Below, one piece after another: positions 7,590-15,426 of a stretch of DNA of 34,395 nt. The translations under genes were made by a program, and so were the position numbers. The notes under the pieces are model-generated. The model was not told the DNA's origin and made no database searches. It saw nothing but the letters and a program-made list of their open reading frames with translations. This DNA is from Pleomorphomonas carboxyditropha (GTDB lineage Bacteria; Pseudomonadota; Alphaproteobacteria; Rhizobiales; Pleomorphomonadaceae). Within the stretch, counting starts at the first letter, position 1. Each line of letters opens with the position of its first letter. The stretch is from the NCBI RefSeq assembly GCF_002770725.1, contig NZ_NQVN01000035.1, positions 1 through 34,395 of the forward strand, read 5' to 3'.

Positions 7590-8576
7590 ATGTCCCTGAC
7601 ACTGAAGCTGATCGGCGCCGTCTGCGCGGTGACCCTCGTCGCCACGGCGGCCGAGGCGAAGACCTTCAAGATCGCCACCAATGTTTCGGAAGAAAGCACG
7701 GCCGGCGAGATGATCGCCGAGTTCGCCAAGACCGTTGCCGAAAAGACCGAAGGACGGGTGACCTTCAAGGTGTTCGCCAACAGCGTCCTCGGCGACCAGC
7801 TCGACTATTTCCAGCAGATCCAGAAGGGCGTGATCGACGCCGGTCTCGTCAATTCCGGCGTGCTGGAGAACGTCATCCCGGCCTATGGCGTGGTCAACCT
7901 GCCGTACATGTTCCGCACCTCGGAAGAATATCAGACGGTGATGACCAGCCCGGAGGTACGCGCGGCGCTGTTCGAGTCGTCCGCCCAGCACAATTTCGCC
8001 CCGCTCGGTTTCCTGAGCTCGGGCTTCCGCTCCATCTACACCGTCAAGCCGGTCCAGAGCGCCGCCGACCTCAAGGGCCTCAAGCTGCGCTCGATCAATT
8101 CGCCGACCTATCTCGAGATGCTCCAGCTGTTCGGCGCGGTGCCGACGCCGCTCGCCTTCGGCGAGCTTTATGCCGGCCTGCAGCAGGGCGTGGTCGACGG
8201 CGCCGAGGGCGGCCTTGCCGGGCTCTATTCGGCAAAGTTCGGCGAAGTGGCGAAATATGCGCTGCGTACCGAGCAGACCCGCCTCACCGACTTCCTGCTC
8301 ACCAGCGACAAGTTCCAGAAGGGGCTGACGCCCGAGGACCTCAAGACCGTCAACGACGTCTTTGCCGACATTTCCCGCCGGTCGGTTGAGAAGGCCGATT
8401 CCGACGACGTGCGCGATCTCCAGAAGGCGATCGACCAGTTGGGCGTCACCGTGGTCGACATCGACAAGGCGCCGCTGATCGCCGCCGTCGAGCCCATGTA
8501 CCAGGCCGCCAAGGCGGACCCTGCCAAGGCGCCGCTGATCGAGGCGATCTTCAAACTCGAAGGCCGGTCGCTCTGA
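7590..8576 (+). CDS. dctP: TRAP transporter substrate-binding protein (DctP), system B
   Basis: A 328-residue periplasmic binding protein. I chose ATG 7590 because the GGGAGGA ribosome site at 7575-7582 is correctly spaced from it; an ATG six bases upstream is too close. The signal peptide has a hydrophobic stretch and a TAAEA cleavage region before KTFKIAT. DctP features include FKVFANSVLGDQLDYFQQIQ, LKGLKLRSINSPTYLEML (Arg normally contacting the substrate carboxylate) and FGELYAGLQQGVVDGAEGG. It is first in a plus-strand operon with a fused DctQM permease and DUF2264, divergent from GH88, which suggests unsaturated oligouronide uptake. The ligand is inferred. Confidence 0.94.
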   Translation: MSLTLKLIGAVCAVTLVATAAEAKTFKIATNVSEESTAGEMIAEFAKTVAEKTEGRVTFKVFANSVLGDQLDYFQQIQKGVIDAGLVNSGVLENVIPAYGVVNLPYMFRTSEEYQTVMTSPEVRAALFESSAQHNFAPLGFLSSGFRSIYTVKPVQSAADLKGLKLRSINSPTYLEMLQLFGAVPTPLAFGELYAGLQQGVVDGAEGGLAGLYSAKFGEVAKYALRTEQTRLTDFLLTSDKFQKGLTPEDLKTVNDVFADISRRSVEKADSDDVRDLQKAIDQLGVTVVDIDKAPLIAAVEPMYQAAKADPAKAPLIEAIFKLEGRSL

Positions 8577-8586
8577 TTCACGCATC

Positions 8587-8662
8587 GGCGGGTGCCGCCG
8601 GCGCCCGCCAGGCTTCCTCGGCAACAACCTGTCCGCTCGCCGGTCTTCCGGCCATGGCCGGA
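8587..8662 (+). repeat. Hairpin pair in the dctP-dctQM gap
   Basis: In the 103-bp gap a ten-base stem with one G-U type mismatch (GGCGGGTGCC at 8587-8596 and GGCGCCCGCC at 8600-8609) is followed by a perfect 16-bp palindrome at 8647-8662 with arms TCCGGCCA/TGGCCGGA. No T-run follows either. The position repeats what is seen between dctP and dctQ in system A, suggesting differential stability of the binding-protein message. Confidence 0.65.
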
Positions 8663-8679
8663 CATCAGGATGAGCGACG

Positions 8680-10608
8680 ATGACCTTCGAACCTGACCAC
8701 ACGGTTCCCGCGCGCCCCGGCGTCGGCAATCTGTTCCGGAGCGGCTATCTGTCGCTGATCGTGCTGGTGCGGAACCTGATGGCGGTGATGCTGGCCTTCA
8801 TGTCGGTGCTGGTCATCTACCAGGTGGTGTCGCGTTATTTCTTCAACGCGCCGAGCACGATTACCGACGAGCTGCTCCGCTACTCGCTGATCTGGATGGG
8901 CATTGTCGGATCGGCCTACTGCTTCATGCTCGGCCGCCATCTCAGCCTGCCGCTGCTGGTCGATGCGCTGCCACCGGCGGCGGCCCGGCAGGTGACGGTG
9001 TTCAACCACTGCGTCACGCTGCTGTTCGGCGCGCTGCTGACGTGGGGCGGCTACTGGTCGGTGATCGCCAACAGCCAGACCTTCACGCCCATGCTGCGGG
9101 TGTCGATCGGCACCCTGCAAAGCGTCATCTTCATCGCCGGTGTGTTGATCTGCCTGTCCCAGATCGTCGATCTCTGCCGCCTGATCGGCGAGGATCGGAG
9201 AAATGCCGTCTCCACCGTGAAATCGATCGTCGTCCTCGCGGCGATCGTGGCGGCGATCGCCTGGTTCCGCGGCACCTTGACCTACGAGGCCTGGGCGTCG
9301 GACCATATCGAAGTCTTCTCGGTCGTCGTGCTGTTCGGCACGCTGTTCGCCTTGCTGATCTGCGGCGCGCCCATCGCCATCGGCCTTGCCTTCGCCGGCA
9401 TCCTGACGCTCAGCCTGCAGATCGATGTCGACTCGCTGTTCTCGACCATGGGCGAGAAGATCTTCAACGGTCTCGACAATTTCGGTTTCCTGGCGCTGCC
9501 CTTCTTCGTGCTCGCCGGCGCCATCATGAACGAGGCCGGCATCGCCCGCCGGCTGATCGACTTCGCCCGGCTGCTCGGCCGCCGTATTCCCGGCAATCTA
9601 TGGCAGACGAACGTCGTCGCCAACATGCTGTTCGGCTCGATCTCCGGTTCCGGCATCGCCGCCGCCACCGCCATCGGCGGCGTGATGACGCCGGCCGCGC
9701 GCGAAGAGAAATACGACATGGCGATCACCACCGCCGTCAACGCCGCCTCGGCTCCGACGGGCATGCTGATCCCGCCGTCCGGCGCTCTCATCGTCTATTC
9801 GCTGTTGACGGGAGGTACCGCCTCGGTGGTGTCGCTGTTCGTCGCCGGCTACCTGCCGGGCATCATCATGGGCGTCGCGGTGATGGTGGTCGCCTATTTC
9901 TACGCCCGTCGCCGCAACTATCCGGTCGACCGCTCGCCCTACAGCTTCTCGGAGACCAGCCAGGTCTTCCTGCGCGCGCTGCCGAGCATGCTGCTTATCT
10001 TCATCGTGATCGGCGGCATCGTCGCGGGTGCCTTCACCGCGACCGAAGGCTCCGGCATCGCGGTGCTCTACAGCTTCGTGCTCGCCATCATCTATCGCGG
10101 CCTCACGCTCCGCAGCTTCGTCAACGTGCTGGTTGACACCGCCATCGCCACCGGCGTGATCATGTTCCTGATCGCCTGCTCCAACCTGATGAGCTGGTCG
10201 ATGACCTTCGCCAGCATTCCCGATACCATCGGCGAGATTCTGACGACGCTGAGCGACAACAAGTACGTCATCCTGCTGCTGATCAACGTGGCGCTGCTCG
10301 TTGTCGGCACCTTCATGGACATGGCGCCGGCGCAGCTCATCTTCACGCCGATCTTCTATCCGATCGTCACCGCCCTCGGCGTCGACCCCGTGCATTTCGG
10401 CATCATCATGGTCTACAATCTTTCGATGGGCGTCGTGACGCCGCCGGTCGGCACCGTGCTGTTCGTCTCCTGCTCCCTGACCGGCGAGAAGATCACCGCG
10501 GTCACGCGGCCGCTCCTGCCGATATTCGCGGTCCAGATCGTCGGCCTGCTGCTGGTTACCTACGTTCCCGCCCTGTCGATGCTGCTGCCGCGCCTGCTCG
10601 GCCTGTGA
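8680..10608 (+). CDS. TRAP transporter fused permease (DctQ-DctM), system B
   Basis: A 642-residue inner-membrane protein that joins both TRAP permease subunits in one chain. Residues 1 to about 175 are the DctQ part (VVSRYFFNAPSTITDELLRYSL near 46-67 and FMLGRHLSLPLL). A linking membrane segment at about 183-196 precedes the DctM part (about 205-642), which has LALPFFVLAGAIMNEAGIARRL, NMLFGSISGSGIAAATAIGG, SAPTGMLIPPSGALIVYS and VDPVHFGIIMVYNLSMGVVTPPVGT. Fused DctQM proteins are known, for example in sialic acid TRAPs. Systems A and C in this window have separate subunits, so the three transporters are not recent copies of each other. It overlaps a possible GTG of the DUF2264 gene. Confidence 0.95.
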   Translation: MTFEPDHTVPARPGVGNLFRSGYLSLIVLVRNLMAVMLAFMSVLVIYQVVSRYFFNAPSTITDELLRYSLIWMGIVGSAYCFMLGRHLSLPLLVDALPPAAARQVTVFNHCVTLLFGALLTWGGYWSVIANSQTFTPMLRVSIGTLQSVIFIAGVLICLSQIVDLCRLIGEDRRNAVSTVKSIVVLAAIVAAIAWFRGTLTYEAWASDHIEVFSVVVLFGTLFALLICGAPIAIGLAFAGILTLSLQIDVDSLFSTMGEKIFNGLDNFGFLALPFFVLAGAIMNEAGIARRLIDFARLLGRRIPGNLWQTNVVANMLFGSISGSGIAAATAIGGVMTPAAREEKYDMAITTAVNAASAPTGMLIPPSGALIVYSLLTGGTASVVSLFVAGYLPGIIMGVAVMVVAYFYARRRNYPVDRSPYSFSETSQVFLRALPSMLLIFIVIGGIVAGAFTATEGSGIAVLYSFVLAIIYRGLTLRSFVNVLVDTAIATGVIMFLIACSNLMSWSMTFASIPDTIGEILTTLSDNKYVILLLINVALLVVGTFMDMAPAQLIFTPIFYPIVTALGVDPVHFGIIMVYNLSMGVVTPPVGTVLFVSCSLTGEKITAVTRPLLPIFAVQIVGLLLVTYVPALSMLLPRLLGL

Positions 10609-10616
10609 GATCCATC

Positions 10617-12404
10617 ATGCATCGCACCCACCTCCGGGGCTTCTCGGACAATCCGCTTGTGAGCCGGAGCGATTTCCAGCAGGCCGCCCGTTGCCTGATC
10701 GCCCCGCTCGTCCCGCATGTCCGCGCGCAGGGCGCCGCTCTCGACCTCGAAGAAGGCGCCGCCAATTTCGACATGCGCGCCTCCAGCCTCGAGGGCGTCG
10801 CGCGTCCGTTCTGGGGGCTGGCGCCGCTGCTCGCCGGCGGCGGCGCCTTCGCCGATTGGCCTATCTTCATCGAGGCTCTCAGGCAGGGCACCGATCCGGC
10901 CCATCCGCACTATTGGGGCGCCATCGGCGATCTCGACCAGCGCAGCGTCGAGGCGGCGGCGGTCGGTTTCCTGCTGGCGCTGGTTCCGGGACATAGCTGG
11001 GACCTCCTCGCCCAGCCGGAGCAGGACAGGCTGGCGACCTGGCTCGCCGGCATCCAGAGCAAGCGGATGTCGGACAACAACTGGCTCTACTTCCCCGTTC
11101 TGGCCCAGGCCGGCCTCAGGCGCGTCGGGCGGGGCGATCTCGTCGACGACGCCCTCGAACGGCGTTCCCTCGACCGTCTCGCCAGCTGGTATCTCGGCGA
11201 CGGCTGGTATGGCGACGGCGGTTCCGGCGCCGTCGACCATTATGGCGCCTTCGCCATGCATTTCTATGGCCTGCTCCGCGCGGTGCTGAGCGGCGGCGAC
11301 GAATTCTCCGCTCTGGCGCGCCGCCGCGCCGCGGCTTTTGCCGCGCCCTTCAGCCATTGGTTCGCCGAGAATGGCGAAGCGCTCGCCGTCGGCCGGTCGC
11401 TGGTCTACCGCTTCGCCACGTCGGCCTTCTGGGGGCTGCTGGCCGTCGCCGGGGAGGCGCCGTTGCCGCTCGGCGTCGTCAAGGGACTGTGGGCGCGGCA
11501 GATCCGCTGCTGGCGGGACAAGCCCGTCTTCACGCCGGACGGCATTCTCTCCCGGGGTTCGGGCTATCCCAACCTTCAGGTGTGCGAGACTTACAACTCC
11601 CCCACCTCGCCCTACTGGGCGATGAAAGCCTTCCTGCCCCTGATGCTGGCGGAGGATCATCCCTTCTGGCGGGTCGAGGAAGAACCTCTGCAAAAGCGGA
11701 CGCCGATCCGCGCCATGCCGGCCAACCGGACGCTGGTCCAGCATGTGGATGGGCACTCGATCGTCCACTATGCGGCGCCGATCCACCGCTGGCTGCAGAT
11801 CGACAAATACAACAAGTTCGCTTACTCGACCCTCTGCGGCTTCGACGTCGGCGCGTTGCAATACGCGGCGAACGGCGTCTTCGGGGACAACATTCTCGCC
11901 TTCAGCTTCGACGGCGGAGCCAACTGGCAGATGCGTCTCGCCAACGGCGAGGCCGAGATCACGGCCGACCGCCTGGGCGTCGACTGGACCACCGGCGCCC
12001 AGCGCGTCCTGACGGAGATCGAGCCTGTTGGCGAGGGCTTGTTCGTTCGCCGCCACCGCTTCCACCTCGACCGGCCGGCCGTCGTCGTCGAGACCGGTTT
12101 CGCGGTCAACGAATGGCACCGCGATGCGTCGCGGGTCGATGCGGGCGGCACGACGCCCGCCGTGGTGCTCACCGGCGAGAATGCCGTCTCGGGCATCCTG
12201 TCCCTCGATGGCCATCCCCGAAGCCTTTTCGACTGCGCGCGCATCAACAGCAACACCGCCTGTCCGCGGACCCGCGTTCCCGGCCTGAGGCTCGAGCTTG
12301 CCGCCGGCGAGCATACGATCACGCACGGCTTCTGGCTGGCCGAGCGGTCCGGCGACGACCGGCTCGCGGCCTTCCTCGACCTGAGGCGGTCGCAGGTGCG
12401 CTGA
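10617..12404 (+). CDS. DUF2264 domain-containing protein, candidate cytosolic glycosidase
   Basis: A 595-residue protein covering the full DUF2264 family. It begins with a GFSDNPL motif, then a helical domain (WGLAPLLAGGG, YWGAIGDLDQRSVEAAA, NNWLYFPVLAQAGLRR, YLGDGWYGDGG, DHYGAFAMHFYGLL, RGSGYPNLQVCETYNSPTSPYWAMKAF), and a beta-rich C-terminal part. This layout resembles an (alpha/alpha)6 toroid with a beta-sandwich, as in many uronide-active enzymes. From memory, some DUF2264 proteins were assigned to a beta-glucuronidase family (GH154); I cannot verify that here. No signal peptide is seen, so it acts inside the cell on what the TRAP system imports. I chose ATG 10617; a GTG at 10605 overlapping the permease stop is possible. 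It ends the plus-strand operon, convergent with kdgK. Confidence 0.82.
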   Translation: MHRTHLRGFSDNPLVSRSDFQQAARCLIAPLVPHVRAQGAALDLEEGAANFDMRASSLEGVARPFWGLAPLLAGGGAFADWPIFIEALRQGTDPAHPHYWGAIGDLDQRSVEAAAVGFLLALVPGHSWDLLAQPEQDRLATWLAGIQSKRMSDNNWLYFPVLAQAGLRRVGRGDLVDDALERRSLDRLASWYLGDGWYGDGGSGAVDHYGAFAMHFYGLLRAVLSGGDEFSALARRRAAAFAAPFSHWFAENGEALAVGRSLVYRFATSAFWGLLAVAGEAPLPLGVVKGLWARQIRCWRDKPVFTPDGILSRGSGYPNLQVCETYNSPTSPYWAMKAFLPLMLAEDHPFWRVEEEPLQKRTPIRAMPANRTLVQHVDGHSIVHYAAPIHRWLQIDKYNKFAYSTLCGFDVGALQYAANGVFGDNILAFSFDGGANWQMRLANGEAEITADRLGVDWTTGAQRVLTEIEPVGEGLFVRRHRFHLDRPAVVVETGFAVNEWHRDASRVDAGGTTPAVVLTGENAVSGILSLDGHPRSLFDCARINSNTACPRTRVPGLRLELAAGEHTITHGFWLAERSGDDRLAAFLDLRRSQVR

Positions 12405-12450
12405 GGCCGGAGCGCTTGGCGCGGCGCGTCGAGACGTGGTGGCAGCAATA

Positions 12451-13389
12451 TCAGAAGAGCTTCGGCATCGCCGCCAACGGAATGATGGCACCGGGATGCT
12501 GGATGACGGTTGCCGCCAGGCGGCTGCCGGTGGCGGCGGCTTCGGTCGGCGCCATTCCGCGCAGCCGCGCGGCGAGATAGCCGGCACCGAAGGAATCGCC
12601 GGCGGCGGTGGTATCCACCACCCTGGCCACCGGCTCGACGGCGACCTCGCCCCTCTCCTTGCCGGCAAGGCATAGCAGCACCGGCGCCGATCCGCGCTTG
12701 ATGACGATCTCCGGGCAGGGATAGCCGCAGATCGTTTCGATCGCGTCCGCTTCTCCGATCCCGCCGAGAACCTCGATCTCATCGCCGAGCGTGACCAGGG
12801 CAATGTCGGCCAGCGCATAAGCTCGGCGGTAGACCTCCAGCGCCTCTTCGGCCGAGGCCCAGAGTTTCGGCCGATAGTTGTTGTCGAAGACGACACGGCC
12901 GCCGGCGGCCTTCACCGCGGCCATTGCCGCCAGCAGACGGTCGCGGCCGGCCGGCGGCAGGATGGCGAGGCTGATGCCGCTGACGTAGAACAGGTCGATA
13001 TCGCCGATCTGCCGCTCGAGCGGCGTCGACGGTGCGTCAAAATAGCGGCGAACCGCCGCATCCCGGCGCCAATAGTGGAAGCTGCGCTCGCCGGTGTCGT
13101 CGACGCTGATGGCATAAAGCCCCGGCAATTCCCCCTGCCGCCGCAGCGCCAGGCCGTTGCCTATGCCTTCGTCGGTCCAGGCCGCCAGCATACCCTCCGA
13201 ATAGGGATCGCCGTCGCCGATGGCAGTCGCGTAGTCGACGCCGTAGGCGCCATCGGCCAGGCGCGCCAGATAGATGCAGGTGTTCAGCGTGTCGCCGGCA
13301 AATGACTGCCGCATCAGGCCATGACCTGCGGTGCGCAGCTCGATCATGCATTCGCCGAAGGCGACGACTTTCTGCTTTTTCGGGGACAT
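12451..13389 (-). CDS. kdgK: 2-dehydro-3-deoxygluconokinase (KdgK), PfkB family
   Basis: A 312-residue ribokinase-fold sugar kinase that phosphorylates 2-keto-3-deoxygluconate (KDG) to KDPG with ATP, the step where the UxuA and Kdu branches meet. Features are VVAFGECMIELR at the N-terminus, an SFAGDTLNTCIYLARL substrate loop typical of KdgK, an ISVDDTGERSFHYWRRDAAVR region, and the PfkB C-terminal signature DTTAAGDSFGAGYLAARL containing the catalytic Asp. I chose ATG 13387-13389; the longer frame begins with a TTG. It is the last gene of the uxaC-uxuB-uxuA-gntR-kdgK run, 33 bp after gntR, and is convergent with DUF2264. Confidence 0.93.
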   Translation of the reverse strand: MSPKKQKVVAFGECMIELRTAGHGLMRQSFAGDTLNTCIYLARLADGAYGVDYATAIGDGDPYSEGMLAAWTDEGIGNGLALRRQGELPGLYAISVDDTGERSFHYWRRDAAVRRYFDAPSTPLERQIGDIDLFYVSGISLAILPPAGRDRLLAAMAAVKAAGGRVVFDNNYRPKLWASAEEALEVYRRAYALADIALVTLGDEIEVLGGIGEADAIETICGYPCPEIVIKRGSAPVLLCLAGKERGEVAVEPVARVVDTTAAGDSFGAGYLAARLRGMAPTEAAATGSRLAATVIQHPGAIIPLAAMPKLF

Positions 13390-13422
13390 CTGGCTCTCTG
13401 GATTCGGCGCTGCCAAAGGCCG

Positions 13423-14130
13423 TCAGGCGAAGATCGACGGCATTTCGGCGGCCAGTTCATGGATGGTCTTGAGGACTTCCCGCAGGTGATGGCGCATCGC
13501 GGCCTCGGCACGGTCCGGATCGTGGGCCTCGATGGCCCGGAAGATCTCGGTGTGCTGCTCGGTCAAGAGCAGCAGATGCGGCTTGTTGGGCAAGCTCAGG
13601 AAGCGGACGCGATCCATCTGCCCCTTGACGCTCTGGATGAGCCGCCAGGCCCGCGGCATGGCGATGCCGTCGCTGATGGCGCGGTGGAAGGCCTCGTCGA
13701 GCGGCAGGTACTCTTCCGGCTCGCCGGCGACCGCCGCCTGCTGCTGGCGCTTGAGCAGGGCCGACATCTCCCGCAGGAGCTTCGGCGACGGCGCCTCCGC
13801 CGCCCGCCGGGCCACCGCCGCCTCCAGCGCCTCGCGCAGGAACTGGGCCTCGAGCACCTCCGACGTCCGGATCGGCGAGACGAAGGTGCCGCGCTGGGGG
13901 AAGACGTCGACCAGCGCTTCGTCGGCGAGGCGGATCAGCGCCTCGCGCACCGGCGTACGGCTGATCCCCAGCCTGAGCGACAATTCCTTTTCGCTCAGCG
14001 CCTCGTTGGGCTTGAGGGCCAGGCTGAGGATCATCCGCTTGAGGAGCACATAGACCTGGGCGCCGATCGGCTGTTTGGGGTCGATTCCCATGTCGGCTGC
14101 GGGGGGCAAGGTCATGATCTCCAGTTGCAT
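13423..14130 (-). CDS. GntR family (FCD subfamily) transcriptional regulator, block C
   Basis: A 235-residue regulator with an N-terminal winged helix (ELSLRLGISRTPVREALIRL near residues 49-68, then VDVFPQRGTFVSPI) and an FCD domain with the usual acidic/His pattern (LPLDEAFHRAI, TEQHTEIFRAI, MRHHLREVL). It sits inside the glucuronate catabolic operon between uxuA and kdgK, so the likely role is repression of this operon and the divergent TRAP operon, comparable in logic to UxuR/ExuR. The sequence differs clearly from the block A regulator, so the two probably answer to different effectors. A CTACCAT word just upstream (14132-14138) is shared with the operator at 18781-18802. Confidence 0.92.
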   Translation of the reverse strand: MQLEIMTLPPAADMGIDPKQPIGAQVYVLLKRMILSLALKPNEALSEKELSLRLGISRTPVREALIRLADEALVDVFPQRGTFVSPIRTSEVLEAQFLREALEAAVARRAAEAPSPKLLREMSALLKRQQQAAVAGEPEEYLPLDEAFHRAISDGIAMPRAWRLIQSVKGQMDRVRFLSLPNKPHLLLLTEQHTEIFRAIEAHDPDRAEAAMRHHLREVLKTIHELAAEMPSIFA

Positions 14131-14191
14131 GCTACCATGTCACATTCGGGTTGCTCCCGTCCAGCATCCCGGGTGCGGAAGGGCACGGTGG

Positions 14192-15382
14192 TTAGGCAAC
14201 TCTGCCGCTGCGGAAGGCCTCGATGGTCTGCATGACGCCGCGCAGCTCGGCGAGCCCCTTGAGGCGGCCGACGAAGGAATAGCCCGGGTTCATCGTCTTG
14301 CCGATATCGTCGCCCATGAGGTGGCCGTGGTCGGGGCGGAACGGGATCTCGGCGTCGGCGCGGCCGACCGAGCGGCGCCGGTCCTCCTCGGCCATCATCG
14401 CCGCCGCCACGCCGATCAGGTCGGTGTCGCCGCCGAGGTGATCGGCCTCGTAGAACGAGCCGTCCGCCTCGTGGGTGGTGTTCCTGAGATGGACGAAATG
14501 GATGCGCGGCGCGAATTCCCTGGCCATGGCGACGAGGTCGTTCTTCGGGTTGGAGCCGAAGGAGCCGGTGCACAGCGTCAGGCCGCAGGCCTCCTCAGGC
14601 ACGGCCTCGAACATCGTCCTCACGTCGTCGGCCGTCGACATGACGCGCGGCAGGCCGAAGATCGGGAAGGACGGATCGTCGGCGTGGATGCAGAGGCGCG
14701 CCCCTTCCTCCTCGGCAACCGGGGTGATTTCCTTGAGGAAATCGACGAGGTTGGCCCGGAGATCCTCGACGCCGATCTTCGCGTAGACTTCGAGCATGTC
14801 GCGGAAGGTCTCGCGGGTATAGGCGAAGTCGCGCGCCGGCAGCCAGTCGATCAGCACCCGTTCGAGCTCGGCGATCTCCGCCTCGCTCTTGGCGGCGATC
14901 CGCGCGGCGGCGGCCTCGACCAGTTCCGGCGCGTAGCTCGCCTCGGCCCCCTTGCGCTTCAGCACGAAGATGTCGTAGGTGGCGAAGTCGACGCTGTCGA
15001 AACGTAGCGCGTAGGCGCCGTTCGGCAGCTTGTACATCAGATTGGTGCGGCTCCAGTCGGTGATGACCATGAAGTTGTAGCAGATGGTCTTCACGCCGGC
15101 CCGGGCGACATTGCGGATCGACTGCTTGTAGTTGTCGATCTTCTCGCGATAGTTGCCGGTGCGGGTCTTGATCTCCTCGCCGACGCCGATGCTTTCCACG
15201 ACCGACCAGACGAGGCCGGCCGCTTCGACCTCGGCCTTGCGCTTGAGGACCTCGTCGGAGGTCCACACCTGCCCCTGGTTCATGTGGTGGAGCGCGGTGA
15301 CGATGCCGGTGGCACCGGCTTGGCGGGCCTGCGTCAGCGTCACGGGATCGTCGGGGCCGAACCAGCGCCAGGTCTGTTCCAT
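14192..15382 (-). CDS. uxuA: Mannonate dehydratase UxuA
   Basis: A 396-residue cytosolic enzyme that dehydrates D-mannonate to 2-keto-3-deoxygluconate. It opens with MEQTWRWFGPDDPV, the standard UxuA start, and carries VTALHHMNQG, VWSVVESIGVGEEIK, AGVKTICYNFMVITDWSRT, CIHADDPSFPIFGLPRV, GLTLCTGSFGSNPKNDL, HFVHLRN and FRPDHGHLMGDDI, which include the metal-binding His, Cys and Asp residues of the family. ATG 15380-15382 was chosen because of an AAAGGA site nine bases upstream; the frame extends nine codons further. Length is close to the roughly 394 residues of the E. coli enzyme. It follows uxuB with a 44-bp gap. Confidence 0.96.
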   Translation of the reverse strand: MEQTWRWFGPDDPVTLTQARQAGATGIVTALHHMNQGQVWTSDEVLKRKAEVEAAGLVWSVVESIGVGEEIKTRTGNYREKIDNYKQSIRNVARAGVKTICYNFMVITDWSRTNLMYKLPNGAYALRFDSVDFATYDIFVLKRKGAEASYAPELVEAAAARIAAKSEAEIAELERVLIDWLPARDFAYTRETFRDMLEVYAKIGVEDLRANLVDFLKEITPVAEEEGARLCIHADDPSFPIFGLPRVMSTADDVRTMFEAVPEEACGLTLCTGSFGSNPKNDLVAMAREFAPRIHFVHLRNTTHEADGSFYEADHLGGDTDLIGVAAAMMAEEDRRRSVGRADAEIPFRPDHGHLMGDDIGKTMNPGYSFVGRLKGLAELRGVMQTIEAFRSGRVA

Positions 15383-15426
15383 TGTGTTTGTCCTTTCGAA
15401 TGCGGGCAATCGGGAATGTCGGCCGA

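Noticed and set aside
10560-12896. 778-codon minus-strand frame opposite DUF2264
   Set aside because: The plus strand has a full DUF2264 protein with family motifs, and the minus frame has none and also runs into kdgK.
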